Below, one piece after another: positions 31,824 to 42,610 of a stretch of 64,000 nucleotides of DNA; position 1 is the stretch's first letter; each line of letters opens with the position of its first letter. This stretch comes from Orobanche coerulescens (lineage: Eukaryota > Streptophyta > Magnoliopsida > Lamiales > Orobanchaceae). The notes below the pieces were generated by a model, which made no database searches, was not told the origin of the DNA, and saw only the letters and a list, made by a program, of their open reading frames with translations. The translations under genes and the position numbers were made by a program. The DNA is taken from the NCBI GenBank assembly GCA_033398695.1, contig CM065819.1:4761501-4825500 (forward strand). Reading direction: 5' to 3'.

Positions 31824-33094
31824 TTATAGAGATATGAACGAATGCGTAGCACCAAAATCGATAAGCACACTGAAAGGATGAGAATGAATGTGAATGGTAC
31901 CTGTCGCTATAGTAGCCGCTGGATCATTGGCCCTCCTCATCTCAAAAACACGCGGATGGGCGGAGCCAACACTGAAAGATCCCCCTCTAGCGGGCTGACC
32001 CTTACCTCTCCCTCGACTGGCACTCGAAGGAAGCTTGGGCACCAAGAGTTCTCTCTCTATCATCACAGAAAGTATCCTTGTGGCACGGATGGCCACACCG
32101 ATTACATGTCAGCAAAGGGCTCAGACAATTATGACTGATGTGGCCCGGTCGCCCACATTTAAAACAATTCACATCCCAAGGAGGAGTGCTGGTAGCTCCA
32201 CGGAAACCCCAGTAGAACGATCTAGACCACCACCAGTGGAAAAGTTAGCAGACTGGGATTTCTGCTGACCCCCACCCTTGTGGCCCGAAAAATTCCTGGC
32301 GGACTTCTGCTTCTTGCTCTCACGAACAGCCTCACTGGCCATCACAGACATATCGTAAGCAAGGGATCTGCTCTGATAATCCTTCAAGGTGGTGCAGACA
32401 AGCCCAGACATGTAGTCACGAATCGACAATTTCATTCGCCTGGAGGAGTGGAAAATCTTGTCGTTCTCCTCTATAACCTGGGCCTTCACAAAGCCCAACT
32501 CCCGATTGTAATTAGCAATGGCCTGAGAAACGAGGATATCCCGAGTCTGAGCATAACAGAAGGCATGGACCCGAGCCTGTTTGACTGGCCACAGGCAATG
32601 TTCGGTCTCCATCATGTCCTTGAATTCATCTCATGTAGCAACGCGATACCTAGACTCAATGGCCTACCACCAGTCAGTAGCATCCCCAGTGAGAAAATAC
32701 TGTGCAATAGGGACCTTGCGATCCTCGGGACAATTGGTGGCAATAAAGACCTTGGATATCTCCTTGATCCACCATCCCAGCCAATCGGGTCTGAAGCTCC
32801 CGAAAACTGAGGAGGATGCATCCTGATGACATCCTAAAGCCATCGATCTGCTCCGCCCCGAGCAGCATGGGCCGGAGTCAGGTTCTGAACCGCCTGAGCT
32901 ATCACCGCCATTTGGTTCACCATTTGTTGCATAACAGCCGCAACACCAAGGCCGGCACCATCTTGAGTAGAAGCATGGCTATGATGGTCACCGGTACTGC
33001 CGGCTCCAGAAGAATGTGAAGTGTCCGCCTCACCAGCTGCCCCACGTCTCTGGCCGCATCCACGACCACGACCACGGCGTCTTCCAGCATCCAT
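31824..33094 (-). pseudogene. Element B gag and protease
   Basis: Minus strand from ATG 33094: Arg/Gly-rich N-terminus (MDAGRRRGRGRG), capsid-like region in two or more frames (VNQMAVIAQAVQN; MKLSIRDYMSGLVCTTLKDY), two CCHC knuckles between 32170 and 32050 (FKCGRPGHISHNC, CNRCGHPCHKDTFC), then protease at 31960-31824 (HSHPFSVLIDFGATHSFIS). The active-site triad reads D-F-G instead of D-S-G, which should inactivate it. A TAG replaces a Glu in the WWEA motif near 32668, and frameshifts occur near 32830 and 32170. Confidence 0.82.
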
Positions 33095-33132
33095 ACTGAT
33101 GTTAAATAGGTAGCAAAATCAATTCGATCATA

Positions 33133-33137
33133 AGTAC
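33133..33137. repeat. Target-site duplication of element A, left copy
   Basis: AGTAC, repeated exactly at 42410-42414 directly after the 3' LTR of A. Confidence 0.9.
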
Positions 33138-35329
33138 TGTAATATCCGCATTTTTCTTTTCCTAGTTTTCTCATTTTTGGTATACTTTTCATTTTGAGCG
33201 ACACGCTTGTAACAGTTTCGACATTTTGAATCTAGTTTATTCTTGGATTTTCTCTAATTAGACGAGTTTCGGAGATGTTTTGATATTATTCCGTCTTATG
33301 TTATTTGTTGTTGCATGGACATTCGATTTTTGTATAACTCGTTCGATTTCGTAATTTCCTTGGTTGCATGAGTTTGTATGGTTGAGTTGTTCGTGTTGTG
33401 AGTTTCGATTTATTGATCTGACGTCGTATTGTGATTTTCGGATGTCTGGGCCGTTTTGTAATTTCCTATAAGTTTAGGGAATTTTACTTTCTTTGTCACA
33501 TTTTGGATTCCCCGGTAGTTGGAATTGTATTCTCCTTCAACATTTAGCTTTGTCGTCGTGAATATTTCGTATCTACGGATTGGGTTCTGTCCTTGTTGCG
33601 TCTCGTTTTCGAACCGCCCGGTGAAGCTAACTTCGTTCATAAGTGCTGAACTGCTGCATGCATAACGTGCATTATGCATGCTTTCTTGCGTGCGCTATCG
33701 GCACCTTCATAACGTATGTTATACCTCAGTGCTAACATATATTATGGCCTTCAGCAAATTGGGTAGATTGTTCTGCCGAACCATTATGTACGTTTACTCC
33801 TGCTGTTATGCACGTAAATCCCATTGTGGCGTACGCTAACTCTCCAACGTAGCGTACGCTATCGAAACCAGCGTTTTGGACAGGTTGTCCTGCCAAGCCA
33901 TTACGTACGCTAAAACTCAAGTGTTACGTACGTAATGACTATAACGTACGTTAACATCGGCATGTTAACGTACGTAACGAAGAAATAGGTTTTATAAACC
34001 TAGGTTGACCTTCACTTTGGCATTTCTTCATTTCTCTTCCTCCGACCAAGAGCTACGTTCCAAGTGAGGTATTGAGCAATTCTTCAAGTTTTGCCCGTGG
34101 AAATTCTTGGGAAATCGAGTATTGTGTTCCTAGTAAAGCTTATCATCCTCATAATCGTCTTCCTCCATCTGAATCAAGGTAAATCTTCTAGAACCCTACT
34201 TTTGGGAAAATTAGGAGTTTTCAATTTTATTGTTCGATTAGTTCCGTGTTGTTGATTAGTTCATGATGAATATGATTAATCTTGTTGGTATTCTTGGTTT
34301 CCCTATGGATTCATGGTATATTTTTTGGTATTTGCGTAATCGATAGGGTTTGGTTGTGGTCCGCCCTTATTGTTATTCTTGTACGAGTATACATGAATCG
34401 TAGGTGGGTTTTCGGGTGTATTCCATTTCCGTATTCGTTTAGAAATGGTTGTATATGATTCTTCAAATCATTAGGTTCAGTTTCACCGGTTCCTAGCGGT
34501 CGTGTTTGATTTTTCCTTTCCGTTCGTGTCCCCATCTATTGATCGAGGCAAGTATACCTTAATGAACTTACACTCTTAACATGGTAGTTTTGCATGAGAA
34601 ATTGTGTGTGTGTGTGTGTATGCTCACTACGGGTTAGATCCGACGGGGTCTTGGTAGGGGTCCACAGAGGCGTGGGTCCATGAGCATGCTTTTAACCACT
34701 ATGGGTTAGATCTAACGGGGTCTCGGTAGGGGTCCACGGAGGGGTGGGTCCGCAGTTAATTATGATGCATTTTGCAAATGTGTTTTGGATTATGGCGTTT
34801 TCGGAAATGTGTGTATCAAATGATGTTTTCTCAATAGCATGCTTTGACTAAATGTGTAAGATGTAAGTTGTTCATTTTGGCCTACTTGTACTAGCATAAT
34901 TGCTAACCCCTTTGGAGACCCCTTTTGGGGAAATTCATTTTATGAATTTCAGGTCAGGTTCTTCGGGACGAGCGGGCGCTGGACCAGTACGCGGATGACG
35001 GCCGTGCATGATGATTGTGCATGAGTAGTGTCTTATTATTTTCTATCTTTTGATTGTTTGTCAAATTGTAAACTAATAGAAGTACTCGAGTACTTAAGAG
35101 CTTTTGTTTGTTCAGATTGAAAGTTTCGTCTATTATATTTGTATTGGGTGGTTGTGATGTTGTTTGACCGGTTGAACCGGGTGGATTATTATTGCTTTGC
35201 GTCTATATGACGAGGTGTTGTTATGTTGAATCCGAGGGTCGATGGGTGTGTTTGGTCACTTAGCCTGATGGGTCCCATGTAGGGATCCACGACGCTATAA
35301 TATACCTTGAATAACTTAGGGGTGTTACA
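33138..35329 (+). repeat. 5' LTR of element A
   Basis: TGTAATATCCGC ... GGGTGTTACA, 2192 bp. Contains a palindrome array (about 33660-33977), a TTTATAAACC TATA region at 33991-34000, a (GT)n run near 34604 and the two-copy GGTTAGATCCGACGGGG repeat at 34628-34760. Confidence 0.9.
33660..33998 (+). promoter_or_regulatory. Palindrome array and TATA box of LTR A
   Basis: About twelve 12-mers, of which the sharpest are TAGCGTACGCTA, TTACGTACGTAA and TAACGTACGTTA, all perfect palindromes with a CGTACG centre. The last (TTAACGTACGTAA, 33965-33977) ends 15 bp before TATAAA at 33993. The 3' LTR has the same array at 40790-41060. Confidence 0.75.
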
Positions 35330-35566
35330 GAAAATAGTATCGGAGCACTAGGTTTATGGATACCTAGGCTTGTCGGTTAATTGGGTCTAGTTGTGTTTCG
35401 GTTTGCACATTGTCATCACGCTGCCATTATTCCGGTACTTCCAGTGTCCATAAGTTTTCCTTACTTTGTTCCTTGTTTCCTTGTATCGTACTCTTGATTC
35501 TTGAACTATGATTGTTTTCCTCTCGTACTTATCATCGAATTGATTTGCTACTTATTTAACACTAGT
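35330..35566 (+). other. Primer binding site and leader of element A
   Basis: TAGTATCGGAGC at 35335-35346 is the initiator-Met tRNA primer site, five bases after the LTR. The rest is untranslated leader and matches the leader of B on both sides of the A insertion. Confidence 0.78.
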
Positions 35567-37055
35567 ATGGATGCTGGAAGAGGCCGTGGTCGTGGAAGCA
35601 GCCGGGGACATGGGGCAGTCGGTGAGGTGGCCATGCCGCATTCTTCTAGAGCCAGTAGTATCGGTGACCGTCATAGCCATGCTTCTACTCAAGATGGCGC
35701 CGACCTTGGTGTTGCGGCTGTTATGCAATATATGGTGAACCAAATGGCGGCAATAGCTCAGGCAGTTCAGAACCCGAATCCGGCACATGCTGCTCGGGAC
35801 GGAGAGGACCGTTGGATTCAGGATGTCATCAAGATGCATCCTCCTCAGTTTTCGGGAGCCACAGACCCGATTGGCTGGGAGGGGTGGATCAAGGAGATAT
35901 CCAAGGTCTTTATTGCCACCAATTGCCCCGAAGATCGCAAGGTCCCTATTGGCTAGTATTTTCTCACTGGGGATGCTACTGACTGGTGGGAGGCCGTTGA
36001 GCCCAGGTACTGCGTTGCTACATGGGATGAATTCAAGGACCTGATGGAGACCGAATATTGCCCGTGGCCGTTAAAACAGGCTCGAGTCCATGCCTTCTTT
36101 GATGCTCAGCCTCGGGATATCCCCGTTTCTCAGGCCATTACTGATTATAGCCGGGCGTTAGGCTTCGTGAAGGCCCAGGTTAGAGAGGAGAGCGACAAGA
36201 TTTTCCACTTCTCCAGGTAGATGAAATTGTCGATTCGTGACTACATGTCTGGGCTCGTCTGCACCACCTTGAAGGATTATTAGAGTAGAGCCCTTGCTTA
36301 CAATATGTCTGTGATTGCCAGTGAGGCGGCTCGTGAGAGCTAGAAGCAGATGTCCATCGGAAGCTTTTCGGGCCACAAGGGTGGAGGTCAGCAGAAATCT
36401 CAGCCTGCTAAGTTTTCTGCCGGTGGTGGTCCAGCTCGTTCTACTAGGGGTTTCCGCGGGGCTACCAGTTTTCCTTCTCGGGATGTGAAGTGTTTTAACT
36501 GTGGCCGACTGGGCCACATCAATTGATCTTGTCCGAGTCCCTTACTGACGTGTAACCGGTGTGGCCAGCTGGGCCACAAATCTGCTTTTTGTACCGAGAG
36601 GGAGAGAGAACTCTGGGTGCCCAGACTTCCTTCCCGACGCCGAGAGAACCTAGTGTGAATCAAGGATCGTTTGCTTCTCAGTCTCCACCGATTTCCAGTC
36701 GAGGGAGAGGCCGGGGTCAGCCTGCCAGAGAGGGAGCTTCCAGCGTTGGCTACGCCCACCCGCGTGTTTATGAGATAAGGAGGGCCGATGATCCAGCCGC
36801 TACCGTTGCCACATGTGCCATTCATACTTACTCGCATCCTGTCAGTGTGCTTTTCGATGTGCTACGCATTCGTTCATCTCTTTCCAATGTGTGCGCCATT
36901 TGGGTCTTGATTGTTTGTTGCCTTGTGAGCCTTTCATCGTTCAACTTCCTAGCGGTGATAGGATCGTTGGTGATCGGGAGATCCGAGATTGTTCTATGAT
37001 TATTTGCGAGAGGGCTTGGCTCTCTAACCTTATTGCTGTGGGTATTGAGGGTTAG
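35567..37055 (+). pseudogene. Element A gag and protease
   Basis: ATG at 35567: Gly/Arg-rich start (MDAGRGRGRGSSRGHG), capsid-like region (VVNQMAAIAQ-like, HPPQFSGATDPIGWEGW), broken by TAG at about 35954 (Gln in B), 36218, 36282 (Gln in B) and 36342, then two CCHC knuckles at 36490-36600 (CFNCGRLGHIN then TGA, CNRCGQLGHKSAFC). Protease remnant near 36830-36900 (SHPVSVLFDV, ATHSFISF in a shifted frame). Gag packages RNA; protease would cleave the polyprotein. All parts are disrupted. Confidence 0.82.
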
Positions 37056-37100
37056 GATTTAATTTTCAAGGATGATTGGCTCGAGCGGCATAGTGCGATC

Positions 37101-38643
37101 ATGAACTACTGTATGAAAATCATCACTATGTTAGCCGAGGACGGCACCGAGCATTCTTTCGCAGGGCGAAAGAGGGGAAACCAGAAGTTTGTTATTAACG
37201 CTCTGAAGGTGATGAGACTCCTGCGGAAGGGGTGTACTGGTTATTGGTGCTACGTCTTGAAGGCGGAGAGTGGTGGAGTCGAGCTTTCATCGATTCTAGT
37301 TGTTAGTGAGTTTCCTGACATCTTTCCTGACGAGTTACCGGGGTTGCCACCAGACCGTGAGGTTGAGTTCACTATAGAGTTAGAGCTAGGTGCGGCTCTA
37401 ATTTCGAAAGCGCCGTATCACATGGCACCTTCAGAGATGGCTGAGTTGAAGAAGCAGTTGAGTGAGATTCTCGAGTCGGGGTATATTCGATCGAGCGCTT
37501 CGCCTTGGGTCACACCGGTTTTGTTTGTGCGGAAGAAGGATGGTTCACTGCGTTTGTGTATCGACTATCGCGAGCTAAATAAGGGACCATCAAGAACAAG
37601 TATCCCTTGCCGAGGATTGATGACTTGTTCGATCAGTTGTAGGGAGCCGCGGTATTCTCGAAGATGACTTGAGATCGGGGTACTATCAGCCTCGGGTGAA
37701 AGAGTCCAATGTGCCGAAAACAGCCTTCCGGACGAGATACGAACATTATGAGTTTGTAGTTATGCCATTCGGGTTAACCAACACACTGGCAGTGTTCATG
37801 CAGTTGATGAACAAGGTCTTTATCGAGTACTTGGATAAGTGTGTCATCGTCTTTATTTACGATATCCTTATTTATTCGAGGAACGAGGACGAGCACGCGC
37901 ATCATGTGTGAGTAGTGTTTGACATTTTGAGGACCGAGCAACTCTATGCGAAGTTCTCGAAATGTGAGTTCTCGCTGAAGGAACTGATGTTTCTGGGTCA
38001 CGTGATTTCAGCTGAGGTGGTCCGCGTGGATCCACAGAAGGTTGAGGCAGTGTTGGACTGGGCACCGCCTAAGAACATGAAGGAGATCCGTAGTTTCTTG
38101 GGTTTGGCTAGCTACTACCGTAGGTTCGTAGAGGGTTTCTCGAAACTAGCTCGGCCACTTACACAGTTGCTTTAGAAGTCCGAGATGTTCGTCTAGAATG
38201 ACGAGAGATAGGAGAGTTTTAAGGAGCTGAAAAGGCATTTAACTTCACCACCGATTTTAGCATTGCCATGTGGCAACGAGGGTTTTACCATATACAGCGA
38301 TGCTTCGGGTCAGGGTCTTGGGTGCGTATTGATGCAGAACGGTAAGACTATTACGTTTGCATCGAGACAGTTGAGGCCGTATGAGCTTAACTACCTTACT
38401 CATGATTTGGATTTAGCGGCAGTTGTTTTCGCACTCAAGATTTGGCGTCATTATCTGTTTGGCTCCGTGTGTCAGATTTTTACCGATCATAAAAGTTTGA
38501 AGTATATATTTACCCAGCGGGAGTTGAATATGAGGCAGAGGAGGTGGTTGGAGTTGATTAAGGATTATGACCGCGAAATCCTTTATCATCCGGGCAAGGC
38601 GAACGTCGTGGCCGACACTTTGAGTCGGAAACCGGTTCATTGA
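37101..38643 (+). pseudogene. Element A reverse transcriptase and RNase H
   Basis: RT from [16 protein letters not shown] and [21 protein letters not shown] (37340-37580), with a frameshift at about 37580, a TAG at 37638 where B has CAG, then [30 protein letters not shown] and the catalytic motif changed from FIDD to FIYD ([11 protein letters not shown], near 37855). Thumb 37915-38175 ([24 protein letters not shown]). Three amber codons follow at about 38173, 38194 and 38209; the last two are also in B. RNase H 38263-38643 is open ([40 protein letters not shown]). Confidence 0.87.
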
Positions 38644-38788
38644 GGACACTTGAGATCCTTACTTCTCAATCTGAGCTTCAGCGGGTTTTGATCGATTTGG
38701 ATGTTGAGATTTTATTACCGGGAGCGGTCAGACAACTTTGCGCTTTAGAATTTCGTCGTCACTAGTCGATGAAATTAAACTGACATAA

Positions 38789-40192
38789 TTGGAGGATCCG
38801 ATGCTTACTCAAATCCGAGAGAATGTCCTTAAGGGAAAGTATCCTGGGTATGTGATTCACGAGGATGGTGTATTGAGATTCCATAATCGGCTCTGTGTAT
38901 CGAACGACCAGGAATCGAGGCAGGGTGTTTTACGGGAGGCCCACGCTACGTCCTACTCCATTTATCCTGGTTCGAGTAAGATGTACAAAGACCTGAGGAG
39001 TAATTTTTGGTGGAATGATATGAAGGAGGAGGTCGCACGGTTTATAGCGAGATGTTTGACTTGTCAGCAGGTCAAAATTGAGCATGAGCGACCGGCTAGA
39101 TTATTGCAGTTGCTTCACATTCCGAAATGGTAATGGGAGGATATTTCGATGGACTTCGTCACGAGTTTGCCGAGATCAAGATCGGGCATGAACATGGTTA
39201 GGGTGATTGTGGATCGTCTGACCAAGTCAGCACATTTTCTGGGCATCAAGGATACATGCGGTCCGGAAAGGTTGGCATGGGTGTTTATTGCACAGATTGT
39301 AAGACTTCACGGAACTCCGAAGTGTATTGTTTTGGATCGGGATGGCCGTTTTGTATCACATTTTTGGCAGGCGGTGCATAAGACGTTGGGTACTCATTTG
39401 TGTTTGAGCACTTCTTTTCATCCTCAGTCGGATGGGCAGTCGGAGCGCACTGTATAGGCATTTGACGATATGTTGCGCGCTTATGCTCTCGATTGGAGCA
39501 GTGACTGGGAGGAGCATTTACCGTTGATCGAGTTCACGTACAACAATAGTTGGCACGCATCGATTAGGATGGCACCGTATGAGGCGCTTTATGGGCGGCG
39601 ATGTCGATCGCCGATTTGCTGGAATAAGGCATCCGATTTGGTTGGGACCGAACCGTATATCGCTATGGATACGAGGAAAAAGGAGGAATTGATTCGGGAG
39701 AGAATGTTGACTGCTCAGAGTTGGCAGAAGTCATATGCTGATGTCCGTCGTCGACCTTTGGAATTCGAGGTGGGGGACCACGTTTTGCTAAAGGTGTCTC
39801 CAATGAGGGGAGTTTTCCGCTTCGGGAAGAAGGGAAAGTTGAGCCTGCGATTTATTGGCCCTTTTGAGATTCTCGAGAGAGTCGGTGAGTTGGCATACCA
39901 TTTGGCGCTGCCTCCGGCCTTGAGTCACGTTCATAGTATTTTCCATGTTTCCCAGTTGAGAAAATATGTTCCATATCCTAGTCACGTCATCGACTATGGT
40001 GAGATTGATGTTGCCGAGGATATTACTTTCGAGGAGCGTCCCTTGAAGATTTTGAAGCACCGTGAAAAGCGACTGAGGTATAAGACCATTCCCTTAGTCA
40101 AAGTGCAGTGGTAGGGGCATGGTGTCGAGGAGGCAACTTGGAAGCCGAGGATAGTATGCGTGCTAGGTACCCCGAGTTCTTTGTTTCTTAAG
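38789..40192 (+). pseudogene. Element A integrase and chromodomain-like end
   Basis: H2C2 region 38920-39120 (HATSYSIYPGSSKMYKDL, WWNDMKEEVARFIARCLTCQ); TAA at about 39130; core 39149-39457 (MDFVTSLPRSRSGMNM, VDRLTKSAHFLGIKD, HPQSDGQSERTV), ending in a TAG also found in B; C-terminal region 39470-40114 (VRVWDWSSDWEEHLPLIEF-like, GDHVLLKVSPMRGVF, HVSQLRKYVPYP) and a tail KTIPLVKVQW, TAG, GHGVEEATWKPR typical of the chromodomain. It would insert element cDNA into heterochromatin. Confidence 0.84.
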
Positions 40193-40209
40193 TTTTGGGA
40201 CGAAACTTA

Positions 40210-40222
40210 TTTTTAGAGGGGT
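40210..40222 (+). other. Polypurine tract of element A
   Basis: TTTTTAGAGGGGT directly before the 3' LTR; the same tract occurs on the minus strand at 28530 in element B. Confidence 0.8.
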
Positions 40223-42409
40223 TGTAATATCCGCATTTTTTTTCCCCGATATTCTCATCCCTGGTGTACTTTTCGTTTTTAGTGACTCATTTGTAACCGT
40301 TTCGACATCTTGAATCTATTTTATTCTTGGAGTTTCTCCATTTGGACGAGTTTCGGAGATGTTTTGATATTATTCCGTCGTATGTTATATGTTGTTGCAT
40401 GGACGTTCGATTCTCGTAGAACTCGTTCAATTTCATAATTTCTTTGGTTGCATGAGTTCGTATGGTTGGGTTGTTCGTGTTATGAGTTTCGGTTTATTGA
40501 TCCGACATCGTATCGTTATTTTCGGACGTCCGGGCCGTTTTGTAATTTCCTATAAGTGTAGGGAATTTTACTTTCCTTGTCGCATTTCGGATTCCCCGGT
40601 AGTCAGAATTGTATTGTCGTTAAACATTCAGCTTCATCGTCGTGAATATTTCGTATCTACGCATTGGGTTCTGTCCTTGTGTTGTGTATCATTTTCGGAC
40701 CGCCCGGTGCAGCTAACTTTGTTGAGTAGTGCTGAACTGCTGCATGCATAACATGCGTTATGCATGTTTTCTTGCGTGCGCTATCGGCACCTTCATAACG
40801 TACGTTATACCTCATCGCTAATGTATGTTATGGCCTTCAGCAAATTGAGCATATTGTTCTGCCGAACCATTACGTACGTTAACTCCTGCTATTACGTACG
40901 TAAAACCCATTGTAGCGTACGCTAACTCTCCGACGTAGCGTACGCTATCGAAACCATCATTTTGGACAGGTTGTCCTGCCAAGCCATTACGTACGCTAAC
41001 ACTCAAGTGTTACGTATGTAATGACTGTAACGTACGTTAACATCGGCATGTTAATGTACGTAACGAAGGAACATGTTTTATAAACCTGGGTTGACCTTCA
41101 CTTCGGCGTTTCTTCATTTCTCTTCCTCCGACCTAGAGCTGTGTTCCAAGTGAGGTATTGAGCGATTCTTCAAGTTTTGCCCGTGGAAATTCTTGGGAAA
41201 TCGAGTATTGTGTTCCTAGTGAAGTTTATCATCATCATAATCGTCTTCCTCCGTCCGAGTCAAGGTAAACCCTCTAAAACCCTACTTTTGGGCAAATTGG
41301 GGGTATTCGATTTTATTGTTCGATTCATTCCGTGTTGTTGATTAATTCATGATGAATATGATTAATCTTGTTGGTATTCTTGGTTTTCCTACGGATTCAT
41401 GGTATATTTCATGGTATTTGCGTAATCGAGAGGGTTTTGTTGTGGTCCGCCCTCGTTGTTGTTCTTGTACGAGTATACATGAATCGTCGGCGGGTTTTCG
41501 GGTGTATTCCATTTTCTTATTCGTTTAGAAATGGTTGTGATTGTATTCTTCGAATCATTAGGTTTGGTTTTGCCGGTTCCTAGCGGTCGTGTTTGATCTT
41601 CCTTTCCGTTCATGTCACCGTCTATTGATCGAGGCAAGTATTCCTTAATGAACTTACACTCTTAACATGGTAGTTTTGCTTGAGAAATTGTGTGTGTGTA
41701 TGCTCACTACGGGTTAGATCCGACGGGGTCTCGATAGGGGCCCACGGAGGCATGGGTCCGCGAGCTTGCTTTTAACTACTACGGGTTAGATCTGACGGGG
41801 TCTCGGTAGGGGTCCACGGAAGGGTGGGTCCGCGGTTAACTGTGGTACATTTTGCAAATGTGTTTTGGATTATGGTGTTTCCGGAAATGTGTGTTTCAAA
41901 TGATATTTTCTGAATTGCATGCTTTGACTAAATGTGTAAGATGTAAGTTGTTCATTTTGGCCTACTTGTACGAGCATAATTGCTAACCCCTTTGGGGACC
42001 CATTTTGGGGAAATTCATTTTATGAATTTCAGGTCAGGTTCTTCGAGACGAGCGGGCGCTGGACTAGTGCGTGGATGACGGCCGTGCGTGATGATTGTGC
42101 ATGAGTAGTGTCTTATTATTTTCTATCTTTTGATCATTTGTCAACTTGTAAACTAGTAGAAGTGCTCGAGTACTTAGGAGCTTTTGTTTGTTCGGATTGA
42201 ACATTTCGTCTATTATATTTGTATTCGGTCGTTGTGATGTTGTTTGACTGGTTGTGCGGGGTGGATTATTATTGCTTTGCGTCTATATGACGAGGTGTTG
42301 TTATGTTGAATCTAAGGGTCGATGGGTGTATTTAGTCACTTAGCTTGGTGGGTCCCATGTAGGGATCCACGGCACTATAATATACCTTGAATATCTTGGG
42401 GGTGTTACA
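40223..42409 (+). repeat. 3' LTR of element A
   Basis: TGTAATATCCGC ... GGGTGTTACA, 2187 bp, colinear with the 5' LTR including the palindrome array, TATAAA region near 41076-41085 and GC-rich repeat pair from 41708. Confidence 0.9.
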
Positions 42410-42414
42410 AGTAC
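42410..42414. repeat. Target-site duplication of element A, right copy
   Basis: AGTAC, identical to 33133-33137. Confidence 0.9.
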
Positions 42415-42610
42415 GAGAGGAAAACAATCATAGTTCAAGAATCGAAAGTACGATACAAGGAAATAAGGAACAGAGTAAGGAAAACTTATGGACACTGGAA
42501 GTACCGTAATAATGGCAGTGTGATGATGATGTGCAAAACGAAACACAAATAGACCCAAATACGGACAAGCCTAGGTATCCATAAACCTAGTGCGCTCCGA
42601 TACCATTTTC
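42415..42610 (-). other. Leader and primer binding site of element B
   Basis: Continuation of the B leader cut by A. The minus strand has TGGTATCGGAGC at 42594-42605, the initiator-Met primer site, next to the LTR. Confidence 0.78.

Larger units (their letters stand above)
33138..42409 (+). mobile_element. Complete Tekay-like chromovirus, element A
   Basis: A 9272-bp plus-strand element with two LTRs (33138-35329 and 40223-42409), primer site, gag, protease, RT, RNase H, integrase, chromodomain-like tail and polypurine tract, flanked by AGTAC duplications. It lies inside element B of the same family in opposite orientation. The LTR pair shows many substitutions by eye (of the order of ten percent in the first 100 bases), so insertion is not recent. 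Confidence 0.92.

Noticed and set aside
40389..40751. 120-codon open frame in the 3' LTR of A
   Set aside because: Broken in the 5' LTR copy of the same element; noncoding LTR sequence.
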